Source: Macrostomum hystrix (Eukaryota > Platyhelminthes > Macrostomidae). Taken from it: a DNA stretch of 64,000 nt. Positions 1 to 11,667 of the stretch are shown one piece after another. A model generated the notes under the pieces. It worked only from the letters and a program-made list of their open reading frames with translations. It had not been told where the DNA came from and ran no database searches. Both the position numbers and the translations under genes were made by a program. Each line of letters opens with the position of its first letter. Within the stretch, counting starts at the first letter, position 1. The stretch spans positions 1,364,001 through 1,428,000 of the forward strand of contig CATNEN010000002.1 in NCBI GenBank assembly GCA_950097015.1, written 5' to 3'.

Positions 1-68
1 AGACTCAAGGGTGGGGTATGGCTGAGTATCCTGAAGACTCAAGGATGGGGTATGGCTGAGTATCACGA
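1..68. repeat. 34-bp tandem repeat in ADSS intron (window edge)
   Basis: Two near-identical 34-bp units with core GGGTATGGCTGAGTATC start at bases 1 and 35. They lie in the intron that follows ADSS coding exon 2. The array probably continues to the left of the window. Confidence 0.7.
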
Positions 69-162
69 AGTCTTTGGTGAGGAAGTCTGCAAGATTGTGT
101 ATATTTAAGTACTTTGAAAACTGAGGATAAGGGATCAAAATTAGGTCATTTGGTTTATTCAC

Positions 163-1845
163 CTGCAAAGCCATTCCGATGCTGTCAGTGAGCTCAGTGG
201 GAAAACCGCCGGCGCCAACTCGAGTTGTGTAGGCCTTCACAACGCCGTAGACGCTGGTAACCAGGTGGGGCGGTACCCCAAGGCCCGTGCAGAGGCCGCC
301 AACGCTGCAGTTGGAGCTGGTCACGTAGGGATAAGTGCCAACGTCTATGTCCAGCATTGAGCTCTGGGCGCCCTGAAGTAATTGAAGCGGGGAGGTAATG
401 TTAACTTAAAGTGGAGAAGAGAGTGTAAGCATCAGGTAAAGGTTCAGGAAGGGTGGTGTTGAATTCAGGTAGGGTGGTATTGGGTTCAGGTAGGGTGGTA
501 TTGGGTTTAGGTAATATGATATTAGGTTCAGGTGGAACGGCATGGGTTTAGGTGAGATAGGATCGGGTTCAGGTGAGGTGAGATCGGGTTCAGGTGAGGT
601 GAGATCGGGTTCAGATGAGATGGGATCGGGTTCAGGTGAGATGGGATCGGGTTCAGGTGAGGTGAGATCGGGTTCAGGTGAGATGGGATCGGGTTCAGGT
701 GAGATAGGATCAGGTTCAGGTGAGGTGAGATCGGGTTATGGTGAGATGGGATCGGGTTATGGTGAGATGGGATCGGGTTCAGGTGAGATGGGATCGGGTT
801 CAGGTGAGATAGGATCGGGTTCAGGTGAGATGGGATCGGGTTCAGCTGAGATAGGATCGGGTTCAGGTGAGGTGAGGTCGGGTTCAGGTGAGATGGGATC
901 GGGTTCAGGTGAGATCGAATCGGGTTCAGGTGAGATGGGATCGGGTTCAGGTGAGGTGAGATCGGGTTCTGGTGAGATGGGATCGGGTTCAGGTGAGATC
1001 GAATCGGGTTCAGGTGAGATAGGATCGGGTTCAGGTGAGATCGAATCGGGTTCAGGTGAGATGGGATCGGGTTCAGGTGAGGAGGGAACAGGTTTAGGTG
1101 AGATGGGATCAGGTTCAGGTGAGATTATATGTCTAACCTCCACCAGAATGTGACAGTCAGGCTGCTGCATCTGCTGGTTCAGGTAGAGCACGGTGTCTCG
1201 CACCATGGGTTTCAAGCGCTCTCTCAGCAGGCGCAGGGTAGCCAACTCGGAATCTGCCGTATGGGCATCTCTAAGGCGTTGAGCATACCGATCTCTGGTG
1301 TACTCAAGTAGAGCCATGTACTTCTGCTCGAAGGCGGCCCAGTCGCCCATGAGGTCGCAGATTCGAACCCCGTTGCGCTGCATCTTGCTGCTATAGGTCG
1401 GGCCGATGCCCTTCCGGGTGGTGCCGAGACGGTTGCCCGCGCCGCCGGCCACGCCGCCCTCCTGAAGGCCGTCAACAATCTGGTGAAAGTTGAACACCAG
1501 GTGAGCCCGATCGCTGATGATTAGACGCTGCTCAATATCGGTCAGACCCTTAGCCGTGGCCTTCTCAATCTCGCCGAACAGATCCGGTATGTGGACCACC
1601 ACACCGTGGCCGATGACGCCAACAACGCCGGGATGCACGACGCCCGACGGTAGCAGGTGGAAATCGTAGGTAACACCGTCGACAAGGACAGTGTGGCCAG
1701 CGTTGTTGCCGCCCTGACAGCGGCAGACGACGCGCACGGACTCCTTGGCTGCCAGCCAGTCAACCAGCTTGCCTTTGCCTTCGTCGCCCCACTGGCTGCC
1801 CATCACGAAGGTCAACTGGGCTTTCGCGGCTCCGTTAACGGACAT
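163..1845 (-). CDS. ADSS: Adenylosuccinate synthetase (5' part of gene, two exons)
   Basis: Joins IMP and aspartate using GTP to make adenylosuccinate, the first committed step from IMP to AMP; cytosolic. Exon 1 is 1845-1138 (ATG at 1845, 236 codons) and exon 2 is 372-163 (70 codons); both junctions are GT-AG and phase 0. Exon 1 has the GDEGKG phosphate loop (about residues 20-25), NNAGHTV, the [14 protein letters not shown] block and the RNGVRICDL segment. Exon 2 has [23 protein letters not shown] and [13 protein letters not shown], all family signatures. The reading frame joins cleanly as [14 protein letters not shown]. The family is about 430-460 residues long, so roughly the last third lies left of the window. 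The intron (1137-373) is almost filled by a 21-bp minisatellite. An in-frame GTG lies 21 nt upstream of the ATG; the ATG is preferred in a eukaryote. Identification is firm. Confidence 0.95.
440..1130. repeat. 21-bp minisatellite filling ADSS intron 1
   Basis: About 28 units with core GGTTCAGGTGAGATGGGATC run from a degenerate left edge to within ten bases of the exon 1 donor. Because 21 is a multiple of three, both strands stay open (GSGEMGS on plus, SPEPDPI on minus), but these frames are intronic. The core CAGGTGAG resembles a 5' splice site on the strand opposite to the gene. Confidence 0.95.
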
Positions 1846-2129
1846 TTCACTGCTATTATTAATCACTTATTGGCTCCTGCCTACAATAGAATTAGCTCTT
1901 AGATTTCACCTGCAGATTTGAACATTGCGAATCGGCGATTAAGCAACTTTTTAAATTCAGATCATGCCTATAATACGACTAATGACGCTTATAAACTGCA
2001 GATATAAATTTGAGGAATATAACAACTGATAGCTACGAGTATAGTATTTACAAAGTAATAAAATACTACAATCAACTTTTTAAATACAATAATCAAACAA
2101 AGGAAATTATAGAAATTTAATTGGACTGA
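1846..2129. other. ADSS 5' flank, AT-rich
   Basis: AT-rich upstream sequence of ADSS. Read on the minus strand, TTGTAGGCAG about 35 nt before the ATG resembles a 3' splice site. No core promoter element is convincing by eye. Confidence 0.4.
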
Positions 2130-4195
2130 AGAACTCACTGCATCACAAAATCACACCAAAGAACTCACTGAATCACGGAATCACACTAACGAACACACTG
2201 AATCACACCAACGAACTCACTGAATCACACCAACGAACTCACTGAATCACACCAACGAACTCACTGAATCACACCAACGAACTCACTGAATCACACCAAC
2301 GAACTCACTGAATCACACCAACGAACACACTGAATCACGGAATCACACTAACGAACAAACTGAATCACACCAACGAACTCACTGAATCACACCAACGAAC
2401 TCACGGAATCACACCAACGAACTCACGGAATCACACCAACGAACTTACTGAATCACACCAACGAACACACTGAATCACGGAATCACACTAACGAACACAC
2501 TGAATCACACTAAGGAACTCACTAATCACACTAAGGAACTCACTGCATCACAAAATCACACCAAAGAACTCACTGAATCACGGAATCACACTAACGAACA
2601 AACTGAATCACACCAACGAACTCACGGAATCACACCAACGAACTCACTGAATCACACCAACGAACTCACTGAATCACACCAACGAACTTACTGAATCACA
2701 CCAACGAACACACTGAATCACGGAATCACACTAACGAACACACTGAATCACACTAAGGAACTCACTAATCACACTAAGGAACTCACTGAATCACACTAAG
2801 GAACTCACTGAATCACACTAAGGAACTCACTGAATCACACTAAGGAACTCACTGAATCACACTATGGAACTCACTAAATCACACTAAGGAACTCACTAAA
2901 TCACACTAAGGAACTCACTGAATCACACTAAGGAACTCACTGAATCACACTAAGGAACTCACTGAATCACACAAAGGAACTCACTGAATCACACAAAGGA
3001 ACTCACTGAATCACACTAAGGAACTCCCTGAATCACACCAACGAACACACTGAATCACACCAACGAACTCACTGAATCACACCAACGAACTCACTGAATC
3101 ACACCAACGAACACACTGAATCACACTAAGGAACTCACTGAATCACACCAATGAACACACTGAATCACACCAACGAACTCACTGAATCACACCAACGAAC
3201 TCACTGAATCACACCAACGAACTCACTGAATCACACTAAGGAACTCACTGAATCACACCAATGAACACACTGAATCACACCAAAGAACTCACTGAATCAC
3301 AAAATCACACTAAAGAACTCACTGAATCACATAATCACACCAAAGAACTCACTGAATCACAAAATCACACTAAAGAACTCACTGAATCACAAAATCACAC
3401 TAAAGAACTCACTGAATCACAAAATCACACTAAAGAACTCACTGAATCACAAAATCACACCAAAGAACTCACTGAATCACAAAATCACACTAAAGAACTC
3501 ACTGAATCACATAATCACACCAAAGAACTCACTGAATCACAAAAGCACACTAAAGAACTCACTGAATCACATAATCACACTAAAGAACTCACTGAATCAC
3601 ATAATCATATTAAGAACTCACTGAATCACATAATCATAATAAGAACTCACTGAATCACAAAATCACACCAAAGAACTCACTGAATCACAAAATCACACCA
3701 AAGAACTCACTGAATCACTAAAACACACCAAAGAACTCACTGAATCACAAAATCACACCAAAGAACTCACTGAATCACAAAATCACACTAAAGAACTCAC
3801 TGAATCACATAATCACACCAAAGAACTCACTGAATCACAAAATCACACTAAAGAACTCACTGAATCACATAATCACACTAAAGAACTCACTGAATCACAT
3901 AATCATATTAAGAACTCACTGAATCACATAATCATAATAAGAACTCACTGAATCACAAAATCACACCAAAGAACTCACTGAATCACAAAATCACACCAAA
4001 GAACTCACTGAATCACTAAAACACACCAAAGAACTCACTGAATCACAAAATCACACCAAAGAACTCACTGAATCACAAAATCACACTAAAGAACTCACTG
4101 AATCACAAAATCACACCAAAGAACTCACTGAATCACAAAATCACACTAAAAAACTCACTGAATCACTAAAACACACTAAAGAACTCAAAAAATCA
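2130..4195. repeat. 22/30-bp minisatellite, intergenic
   Basis: A 2-kb tandem array. The left part uses a 22-bp unit around CCAACGAACTCACTGAATC. From about 3260 the unit is 30 bp, with an added AAAATCACAC segment. The right part also shows a higher-order duplication: a block with the marker ATAATCATATTAAGAAC occurs at 3601 and again at 3899, about 298 bp apart. The 30-bp section is open for 130 codons because its period is a multiple of three; it is not taken as a gene. Confidence 0.95.
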
Positions 4196-4727
4196 CACAC
4201 ACTTATAATAATCTGACATAGTTACATTTCCGATTTAAATAAACAAAATCGAAGTGACACTTTCTGTTCAGTAAATGTTTACACGATGTATAAATGTATA
4301 ACGAGTTGTGTAATAAACAATCGGTAGAACCGAAATCAATTCAAGTACTGATTTTTTGCAGTTTATTTCTGAATTTTAATAAAGAAAAATAAATAAATAC
4401 ACAATAAAGCAAGCAGCTTTTGACTCACTACAAAAAGCGGTTATTCACTGACAAATAAATAAAGAGGAAAGACAGTTGCGAAATTGAATATTTTTTTTTT
4501 TTGTTTATTGAATGGATCAAGAATATTGTACAAAATGATCACAGAACGGTTACTAAAAATAGAAATATATACGTTTTCATTTATGAAGTGTACACAGGCT
4601 CGGTACTATATTACATATCCATCTGACTGATTTTAAATTCTTACTTGTTAATTCTGGGCTTTTCAAACTATACAATTCAGACTGACCATATTACAAATAT
4701 TTCTGATTGTTCAGGACCTGAACAACT
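4196..4727. other. AT-rich spacer, no gene seen
   Basis: Low-complexity AT-rich sequence between two arrays, downstream of the tail-anchored gene. Minus-strand AATAAA hexamers are present (for example near 4358), but they are frequent in such sequence and prove little. Confidence 0.4.
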
Positions 4728-5327
4728 TCAGGTGGGGGAGTAGGCAGATTCAGGTGGGGAAGTAGTCAGATTCAGGTGGGGAAGTAGGCAGATTCAGGTG
4801 GGGAAGTAGGCAGATTCAGGTGGGGAAGTAGTCAGCTTCAGGTGGGGAAGTAGTCAGCTTCAGGTGAGGAAGTAGTCAGCTTCAGGTGAGGAAGTAGTCA
4901 GCTTCAGGTGAGGAAGTAGTCAGCTTCAGGTGGGGAATTAGTCAGATTCAGGTGGGAAATTAGTCAGCTTCAGGTGAGGAAGTAGTCAGCTTCAGGTGGG
5001 GAAGTAGTCAGCTTAAGGTGGGGAATTAGTCAGATTCAGGTGGGGAAGTAGTCAGCTTCAGGTGGGGAAGTAGTCAGCTTAAGGTGGGGAATTAGTCAGC
5101 TTCAGGTGAGGAAGTAGTCAGCTTCAGGTGGGGAAGTAGTCAGCTTAAGGTGGGTAATTAGTCAGCTTCAGGTGGGGAAGTAGTCAGCTTCAGGTGGGGA
5201 AGTAGTCAGCTTCAGGTGGGGAAGTAGACAGCTTAAGGTGGGGAATTAGTCAGCTTCAGGTGAGGAAGTAGTCAGCTTCAGGTGAGGAAGTAGTCAGCTT
5301 CAGGTGAGGAAGTAGTCAGCTTCAGGT
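4728..5327. repeat. 22-bp minisatellite ending at a stop codon
   Basis: About 27 units of GTCAGCTTCAGGTGGGGAAG plus two bases, with variants AGGTGAGG and TTAAGGTG. The last unit ends one base before the TAG stop (5331-5329) of the minus-strand tail-anchored gene, so on present evidence the array lies in its 3' UTR or immediate 3' flank. Confidence 0.95.
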
Positions 5328-5328
5328 G

Positions 5329-6574
5329 CTACTTGGACACAAACTTCAGCACGTAGAACAAGCCAGCAGCCACGCCGCCAACAGCCAAGGAGGTGTACAC
5401 CACCTTGGAGGCGCTGTAGCTATCAGCATCAGCGCCTACAGGAGAACCTGCCGAACCGACAGCTGCAGCTTCGCTCAGAGCAACCAGAACGTCTGGACAT
5501 TCAATGCACAGCAGGGCCACTGTTCTGTGCAGAGAGCGCCGTCCAATGAAAGCCGCGTAAGCTGAGCACAGCCTGTCCAGGCGGTCATCGTTGAGACTGT
5601 CTAGACAGTTGCCAACCTCTTGAAGGCGAACAAGGATTTGAACAAACGCCCGATCGGCAGTCAGCACGTCGTCGAATATGGCGGCGTCGATGTCGGACTG
5701 AAGAGCGTCGGCCCATGCGGACTCCGACACGGCCTCCAGGTGCTCGAGGGCGTGCTCGAGTAGGCGGGCTCGGCTATAAGGTCAAAGTCCAATTCAAAAT
5801 CTCACCCCTAAAACAGTGGAATTCAAAATCTCACCCCTAAAAACTGTGGAACTCAAAATCTCACCCCTAAAAACAGTGGAATTCAAAATCTCACACCTAA
5901 AAACAGTGGAATTCAAAATCTCACCCCTAAAAACAGTGGAACTCAAAATCTCACCCCTAAAAACAGTGGAATTCAAAATCTCACCCCTAAAAACAGTGGA
6001 ACTCAAAATCTCACCCCTAAAAACAGTGGAATTCAAAATCCTACCCCTAAAAACCGTGGAATTCAAAATCTAACCGCTAAAAACTGTTAAATTCAAAATC
6101 TCACCCTCAGAAACCGTCGAATTCAAAATATCATCCCCAGAAACAGTCAAATTGAAAATCTGACCCTTTAAAAACAATCTCACCCTTAGAAGCCCTAGAA
6201 ACTGTCCGTGGTAAAATAGTAACAGTATTGAAAGAATTGATAAAACTGACAACCGAAGCTCACCTGCCGCCTTCTCCAGTTTCAGCCTGCAGGCACCGAG
6301 ACAACGCGGAACTCAACGGCAGTGGAGCTCTGGCAGCGAGCTGTTTAGCCCTGCGGCACAGTTTAGTCTCTAGACTCTTCCAAGCTCGAGTTGGGCAAGC
6401 TGTGGGAATTCTCAACAGGCCTAGACGTAGAGCGATGCAGGCGTCGACTGACTGCAGACATCGGTCTGGAAGGCGACCTGCCAGCACCTCCAGGCGCAGC
6501 TGGTACTGCAGCAAGCTATGGATGAGGCGCACAGCTTCACGCTCGAGGGCAGTCAACTCGCGCCAGTGACGCAT
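5329..6574 (-). CDS. Tail-anchored protein of unknown function
   Basis: Two exons, 6574-6264 and 5773-5329, joined GT-AG in phase 2, give 251 residues. The product is mostly helical and leucine-rich (for example EREAVRLIHSLLQYQLRLEVL near the N-terminus). It ends in a single hydrophobic segment, VVYTSLAVGGVAAGLFYVL, followed by KFVSK, the layout of a tail-anchored ER, mitochondrial or peroxisomal protein. No signal peptide or known domain was recognised. The length and anchor recall BCL-2 or FIS1-type proteins, but no BH motif or TPR is visible, so no family is named. The ATG at 6574 lies 28 nt after TTACTTCTCTCAG, an acceptor-like sequence, so a short upstream exon or trans-spliced leader is possible. 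The intron is a 30-bp minisatellite. Confidence 0.7.
5788..6170. repeat. 30-bp minisatellite in intron of tail-anchored gene
   Basis: About 12 units with core TCACCCCTAAAAACAGTGGA. They fill most of the intron 6263-5774. The period of 30 keeps frames open on both strands, giving spurious ORFs. Read in the sense of the gene, the unit holds GGGGTGAGATTTTG, again a donor-like GGTGAG. Confidence 0.95.
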
Positions 6575-6639
6575 ATCGCTTAATACCAATGCGGTCGACT
6601 GAGAGAAGTAATGATTGATTGATATATCAAATCAATCAT

Positions 6640-7160
6640 ATAATCCTATGCAATCTTCCCTAATCCCTAACTACTGTAATCCCTACTGACATTCTATAAT
6701 CCCATCTGCTCTAATCCCTATCGTCATTCTATAATCCTATCTGCTCTAATCCCTACCGTCATTCTATAATCCCATCTGCTCTAATCCTACTGTCATTCTA
6801 TAATCCCATCTGCTCTAATCCCTACTGGCATTCTATAATCCCATCTGCTCTAATCCTACTGTCATTCTATAATCCCATCTGCTCTAACCCCTACTGTCAT
6901 TCTATAATCCCATCTGCTCTAATCCCGACTGTCATTCTATAATCCCATCTGCTCTAATCCCTACTGACATTCTATAATCCCATCTGCTCTAATCCCTACT
7001 GACATTCTATAATCCTATCTGCTCTAATCCCTACTGTCATTCTATAATCCCATCTGCTCTAATCCCTACTGACATTCTATAATCCTATCTGGTCTAATCC
7101 CTACTGACATTCTATAATCCCATTTGCTTTAATCTCAACTTTCATTCTATAGTCCATCAG
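6640..7160. repeat. 35-bp minisatellite between two minus-strand genes
   Basis: About 14 units with core ATAATCCCATCTGCTCTAAT and a variable ACTGTCATTCT part. It lies upstream of the tail-anchored gene and downstream of TRIP4. Units become degenerate at both edges. Confidence 0.95.
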
Positions 7161-7514
7161 TTCTATTCATTGTGACGACTGAAAATATGTAAGAAAATAA
7201 ATAAATCCTATTTAGAATCGAAGACTTAAGCATCAAGTTAAAACTAGCTTAATCTTGTCTTCTTCGCAAAATATTTTTGTTAGAAAACGAAAAACGTAAC
7301 AGAAAGAATTAAAATTTAGTGCAAAAGCTGAGATTTTTTTAACAAAGCAAGTTGGCATTACGACTTCTTAGCAATTAAATTACTGCACAAAAGTGTAACT
7401 AGGACCAATGTTTTAAAAGCTTGTCTAACTTGTAAAGCTTGATAATTAAATGCTCTGACTTAAAGTTTTTTCATACTTTTAAAATTAGTTTTTTAGAGCT
7501 GAATTGTTAGCCTG
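7161..7514. other. AT-rich 3' flank of TRIP4
   Basis: AT-rich, no ORF of note. It holds the presumed 3' UTR of the minus-strand TRIP4 gene, whose stop codon is at 7517-7515. Confidence 0.4.
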
Positions 7515-9217
7515 CTAAAATGATGAAGACAGCAAACTCTGTGCTAGCAGATGCACTTTATTCTGTAGTTGAAACAGACCCACAGAGCCGCGGCTAGATA
7601 GGGAGGCTGTCAAAATACTTCTTTCAATAAGTCGCCTCGGATTAGAACAGATCAGAACGCACCAACCGCCGTGAAGTCTGGCATCAGGCGAAAGTCTAAT
7701 GCTACTAGAATCCTTCATGCCTTTAACGCTTTGAATACTGCTGTCTGCAGTAGCATCAGCAGTGTTGTTGCTGGCAGACTGGTCGAAACATTGCCGTTTA
7801 TGCTCGTCCAGAGATAGAACATCTTCTAGTTGAACGCAGCCTAGAATTAGCAGCGGCTGCGACGGTTCAGCTGATTTGGATGGCCTTGGAGGCAGGCTGG
7901 CTTGCTGGCAAGGGTAGAAATAGAAAGCGATTGTTCACGGTTGATAATGGAAGAGGATACTCATGCGATGTGAGGCGATTCTTGTAAGGATGGGAGACGA
8001 TACTCATGTGATGTGAGGTGATTCTGATGTGGATGGGAGACGATACTCATGCCATGTGAGATTGTGAGGCGATTGTCATGTGACGATTGGCACCAGGCGT
8101 GAATTATTAATGCGAATGAACATTAATGGTAGTAAACACTAACATTGCGGTCAGACGGCACAGCGATCCAGAGGCAGCCGCGGTGTGTTGGCCAGACCCT
8201 GCTGGGCAGTTCACCAAGATGGCCAGTAGAACAGGTGGAAGCCAATGAAAAAGATGCCACAGTGGGCATTTTGTCAGCAGGCAGCAGAAGCATGGAGGCC
8301 CAGGGCTCCCAGGCTTGAAGGCAGAGCCCATCGTCGCGCAAACGAAGCAGATGGCCGTCCTGCAGTCGCAGGCTGAGTCGGCGAAGTTCCTTTGTGCTGC
8401 AAGTCACCGATGTAGATGCCGAAGAATTAGTTGGGCAAGCCGATGGCGATGGTGGGCAAGGTGAAGAAAATATTAATCTAGGCGAGGCGCCAACGAATTG
8501 ACGAAGACCGCGACCTCGACCATTGGATATGGGTGGTGCGAGGCCTGGCGGAGCGGAACAGTACAGACAGGGTCCCGCGCCCTCTTGAGCGCATTGAATG
8601 CGACCGCAGGCCGCACAAGAACTAACAAAGCTGTGCCTGTTTGCGGCACAGTTGCATTCAATGCGACCAGGAATCAGCAATCTAGCAAAGCCACAATTTT
8701 CGAAGTTGCTGAACAATCGTTTAGTGTCACTAGGCAAGGAAATCGAGCATTGCTCATAGCGATGCTGTACAGAATAGGATGATGGCTGCTTAGGTTTATA
8801 AGTTGCATTTAGGTGAGCAAGCTGAGGAGTTTTCTCTTTAATGCAAGAATAAATTTCCTGATAGCTTTCAAACAATTGTTTCTTAGACTGACTTTTGTCT
8901 AGTATAACTTCAAATTCTTTCAGTTTAGCATGCTGTTTCCATTGGCTCTGTTGCTTCTGGTGGTACTGCTGCTGGTGATTTTGTGGCTTATGATGGTGCT
9001 GCTGCCAAACATTATGTGGCTTCTGATTCTGCAGCTTCTGCTGACACTGCCAGATAATCTGTGGCTTCTGCTGATACTGCTGCTGGCTCTCTGGCATCTC
9101 TTGTGGACTTTTGTGTTTTTCTTCAATTGGTGGCTTATAATGCAGTGCTTGTTGACTAATTATCATTTCTCTAGGATACTTGCATTGACTCTTTGGCTTT
9201 AGCTTATGTTGATACAT
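7515..9217 (-). CDS. TRIP4: TRIP4 / ASC-1 homologue (C2HC5 zinc finger plus ASCH domain)
   Basis: Subunit of the activating signal cointegrator 1 complex, which acts in transcription coactivation, alkylation repair and ribosome quality control. Exons 9217-8144 (358 codons) and 7904-7515 (129 codons plus stop) join in phase 0. The zinc finger reads CNC, H, CAACGRI, C, QEG, GPCLYC, with all seven Cys and the His present, close to the TRIP4 C2HC5 finger. The ASCH domain starts at CLQAWEPWASMLL and resumes at PTHRGCLWIAV. Exon 2 has ILGCVQLEDVLS and GGWCVLICSNP, matching the TRIP4 C-terminus. At 487 residues it is shorter than the human protein (581). The conserved middle part is missing, the N-terminal 100 residues are Gln/His-rich, and the ASCH domain has about 15 extra residues. 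A broken or misjoined copy cannot be ruled out. Confidence 0.85.
7955..8085. repeat. About 43-bp tandem repeat in TRIP4 intron
   Basis: Three imperfect units containing GATACTCATG, GATGTGAGG and GGATGGGAGAC within the intron 8143-7905. Confidence 0.8.
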
Positions 9218-10895
9218 TGGCTTATAGTGCCAGAATTAGGATAAAGCTTGTTGTTGAAAAAAGTAAATTATTGTTTTCCTAGCAACACTTCAGTTACTCA
9301 ACTTAAAAACTAGATATTTACCAGTACTGCTGAAAAAAATAGTATTATATATTCAATTATATAAATCAATTATATTATATATTATATTATATATTATATA
9401 TTAAACAAATTAACACTAGATTAAACATTCAACAACATCACAACAACTATTGGTTATTAGTAAAGAAAATATATTTTCTGTTCTTCATGAGCTCATGACC
9501 ATACTAAACTGTGGTTGGATAGCTTTGATGAATGGTTAAAGTTCACTAAAGGAGAACTAAGGCAACAGTATTAAAGTATTTTAATTCATACTATCTATGG
9601 CTTAAAGAGCTTTGCAAAATTTTAGCTAATATTTGTTTTACTTAATCATTATTTCAAAAATGTAAACATAAAACTAATTTGTATGATTTCAAAAGGACAT
9701 TAAAAAACAGCTCAAGCCTTTTTATAAAAAACTGTTTTTAACTTATGTAAAACTCTGGCAGTTATTATTCATGTGTAACTTAATCATCTTACTGACAAGA
9801 CCTTTTTCCTTTTTCATCCCTTTTTGTGAAATCATTTTAAATCAAAAACACCTGAATTCACACAAATTATACAGTTAAATCTAAATGCAACACAGAGTTT
9901 TAAAAAGTCCCCATTGAGATTCATTTGCATGCCAATGCACTCCAAAAAGTGCTTTTGCACACCGATGTAAAGAATTTTTTTAGTTCAAATTTTGCTCTTG
10001 TTCAATGCACTATATTTTATATTGAAAGGAAACTATTGTTTAATATTTTTTAGACAATTGGGCTCTTAGAAGCTCATGAAAAAAGATATTTCGAAAAAAA
10101 TGCTGAACTTTGTTTGAATGTTTGTTTGGAGTTTGTTTAAAGATGCAATTTTTTTTAAAGTTTTGAATCACTTTTTGATGAAAATGGGAAATTTCTGCTT
10201 TAGCGCTTAGAACAGCTTAGTTAGACTTTAGCCAACAAGTTTATAAAATTTAATTTATTGTCCATATATTTTTGCCACTGACATTCTCCCATATGCTACT
10301 GCAGGTGGATGTGGACTTGAGGCGAACATATATGCTAAGCACCTTTTTGCATGTGGAATATGCCAATTGGAAGCCTGTGCTCGCAAAGTGCACACCGATA
10401 TATATACCAACTGCACAAATGTATGCTGGAAATTTCCTATGTAAAGTACATAATCCGAACTATGGCATGCATAGTTGTGGATTCTAACCTTGTATAGTAA
10501 ACTGTAATTATTTAAGCTTTATGTCCATGACATAATTTATCTTAATCAACATGTAACCATCTAACAACTTTTAACCATGAACCACCATGTTTTGGTAATG
10601 TGTACCCAATTGAAATTATGGTAATTTGAATGTGGTTCTAAAGAAGGACTTCTTCTAAAGGTATTTATGCAATTTTTGTGAAGGGCAAAGTCTATGAAGC
10701 CTATAGTTTGTTAGGCAAATTGAAAGCAACTTGCTGGTTTAAATTCCAGATTTGTTTCATGGACAGTTAGAGAGATTAATTAAGAAGTTTGATGGTCATT
10801 TCATCTGCCACTTTTGGTCTACAAATATATATTATAGTTGTTTTGACTGCCAATATTTGATATAGTCAATTTATTTGCTTGCTAACATAAATGAT
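9218..10895. other. AT-rich intergenic sequence, no gene supported
   Basis: About 1.7 kb of AT-rich DNA upstream of TRIP4. There is an (AT)-rich simple stretch near 9348-9410. A short Cys-rich open segment at 10262-10443 is treated under findings. Confidence 0.5.
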
Positions 10896-11182
10896 TAGGA
10901 CACAGTGGCAGAAAGAAGGCTCAGGACTAGTGTAATTTATGCCCTTGGGGGCCAACCTCCAAGATCACAGTGAAATGTACACTGCCTGACAATAAGACAG
11001 TCAGGGCAGATGTACACACTTGTGTGAGGTATGGCTATATACAGTACCTATGTGTGTGTACTCAGGAGTCAGCAAAATGGGCAGAATTCCTTTGCTATGT
11101 ATGGGTCTAGAACCTTAGTGTCACTAAATTATATGCCATTGCCAACAGCCCTCCCTCAATTATTATTATTAATACTATTTTA
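10896..11182 (+). mobile_element. SINE family A, copy 1
   Basis: Shares with 31701-31918 the blocks GGGCCAACCTCCAAG, TGTACACTGCCTGACAAT, GTACACAC.TGTGTGAG, CTCAGGAGTCAGCAAAATG and GTGTCACTAAATTAT, and ends in an ATT microsatellite. The 5' head (CACAGTGGCAGAAAG) is a decayed tRNA-like part. It is more diverged than the other copies. Confidence 0.8.
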
Positions 11183-11667
11183 TATACAAAAATAATTTAC
11201 TACTTTTGATAACTACTGGACACTTTGTTAAATCATATAGAAAATGTTTATATTACATAAAACAATTTTTTTCTAAAAATGTTCTATTTCTATTTCTAAA
11301 TTTTGATTTTCTATAAAAAGTTTATAACTGCAATGCACACAAAAATTGATTGAATATATAAACAGCTGCTTTGCACAAAAGCTCTCTATTAAAAAATATA
11401 AAAAACTAGGGCCTACTGCCTATCCCACTGTAGACTGTTGCAGTGTTGGTCTATTCCTGTTTCCTGTCCATTTTTGTGTTTACACAGACCCAAGTCAATG
11501 GGACCTATTGTTTTTTAAAAGATAGGCCTAAGCCTAAATAGGGGTACCCAGCAATTCTATAGTTTCCAATCCATATCCAAGATCCACTTTTTCATAATCA
11601 AAGTGTCCAGTAAAAAGCAGTAAATGGAAAAATCAGGAGTTTTGAAAAAGAAGAATTTTTTGCAACA

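Noticed and set aside
542-1153. Gly/Ser/Glu repeat ORF and its minus-strand partner
   Set aside because: Product of a 21-bp intronic minisatellite in ADSS; the ADSS splice junctions bracket it.
3261-3653. 130-codon HTKELTESQN repeat ORF
   Set aside because: A 30-bp tandem unit keeps the frame open; no start context, no non-repeat sequence.
8930-9202. Leucine-rich 90-codon plus-strand ORF resembling membrane protein
   Set aside because: Antisense of the Gln/His-rich N-terminal region of TRIP4.
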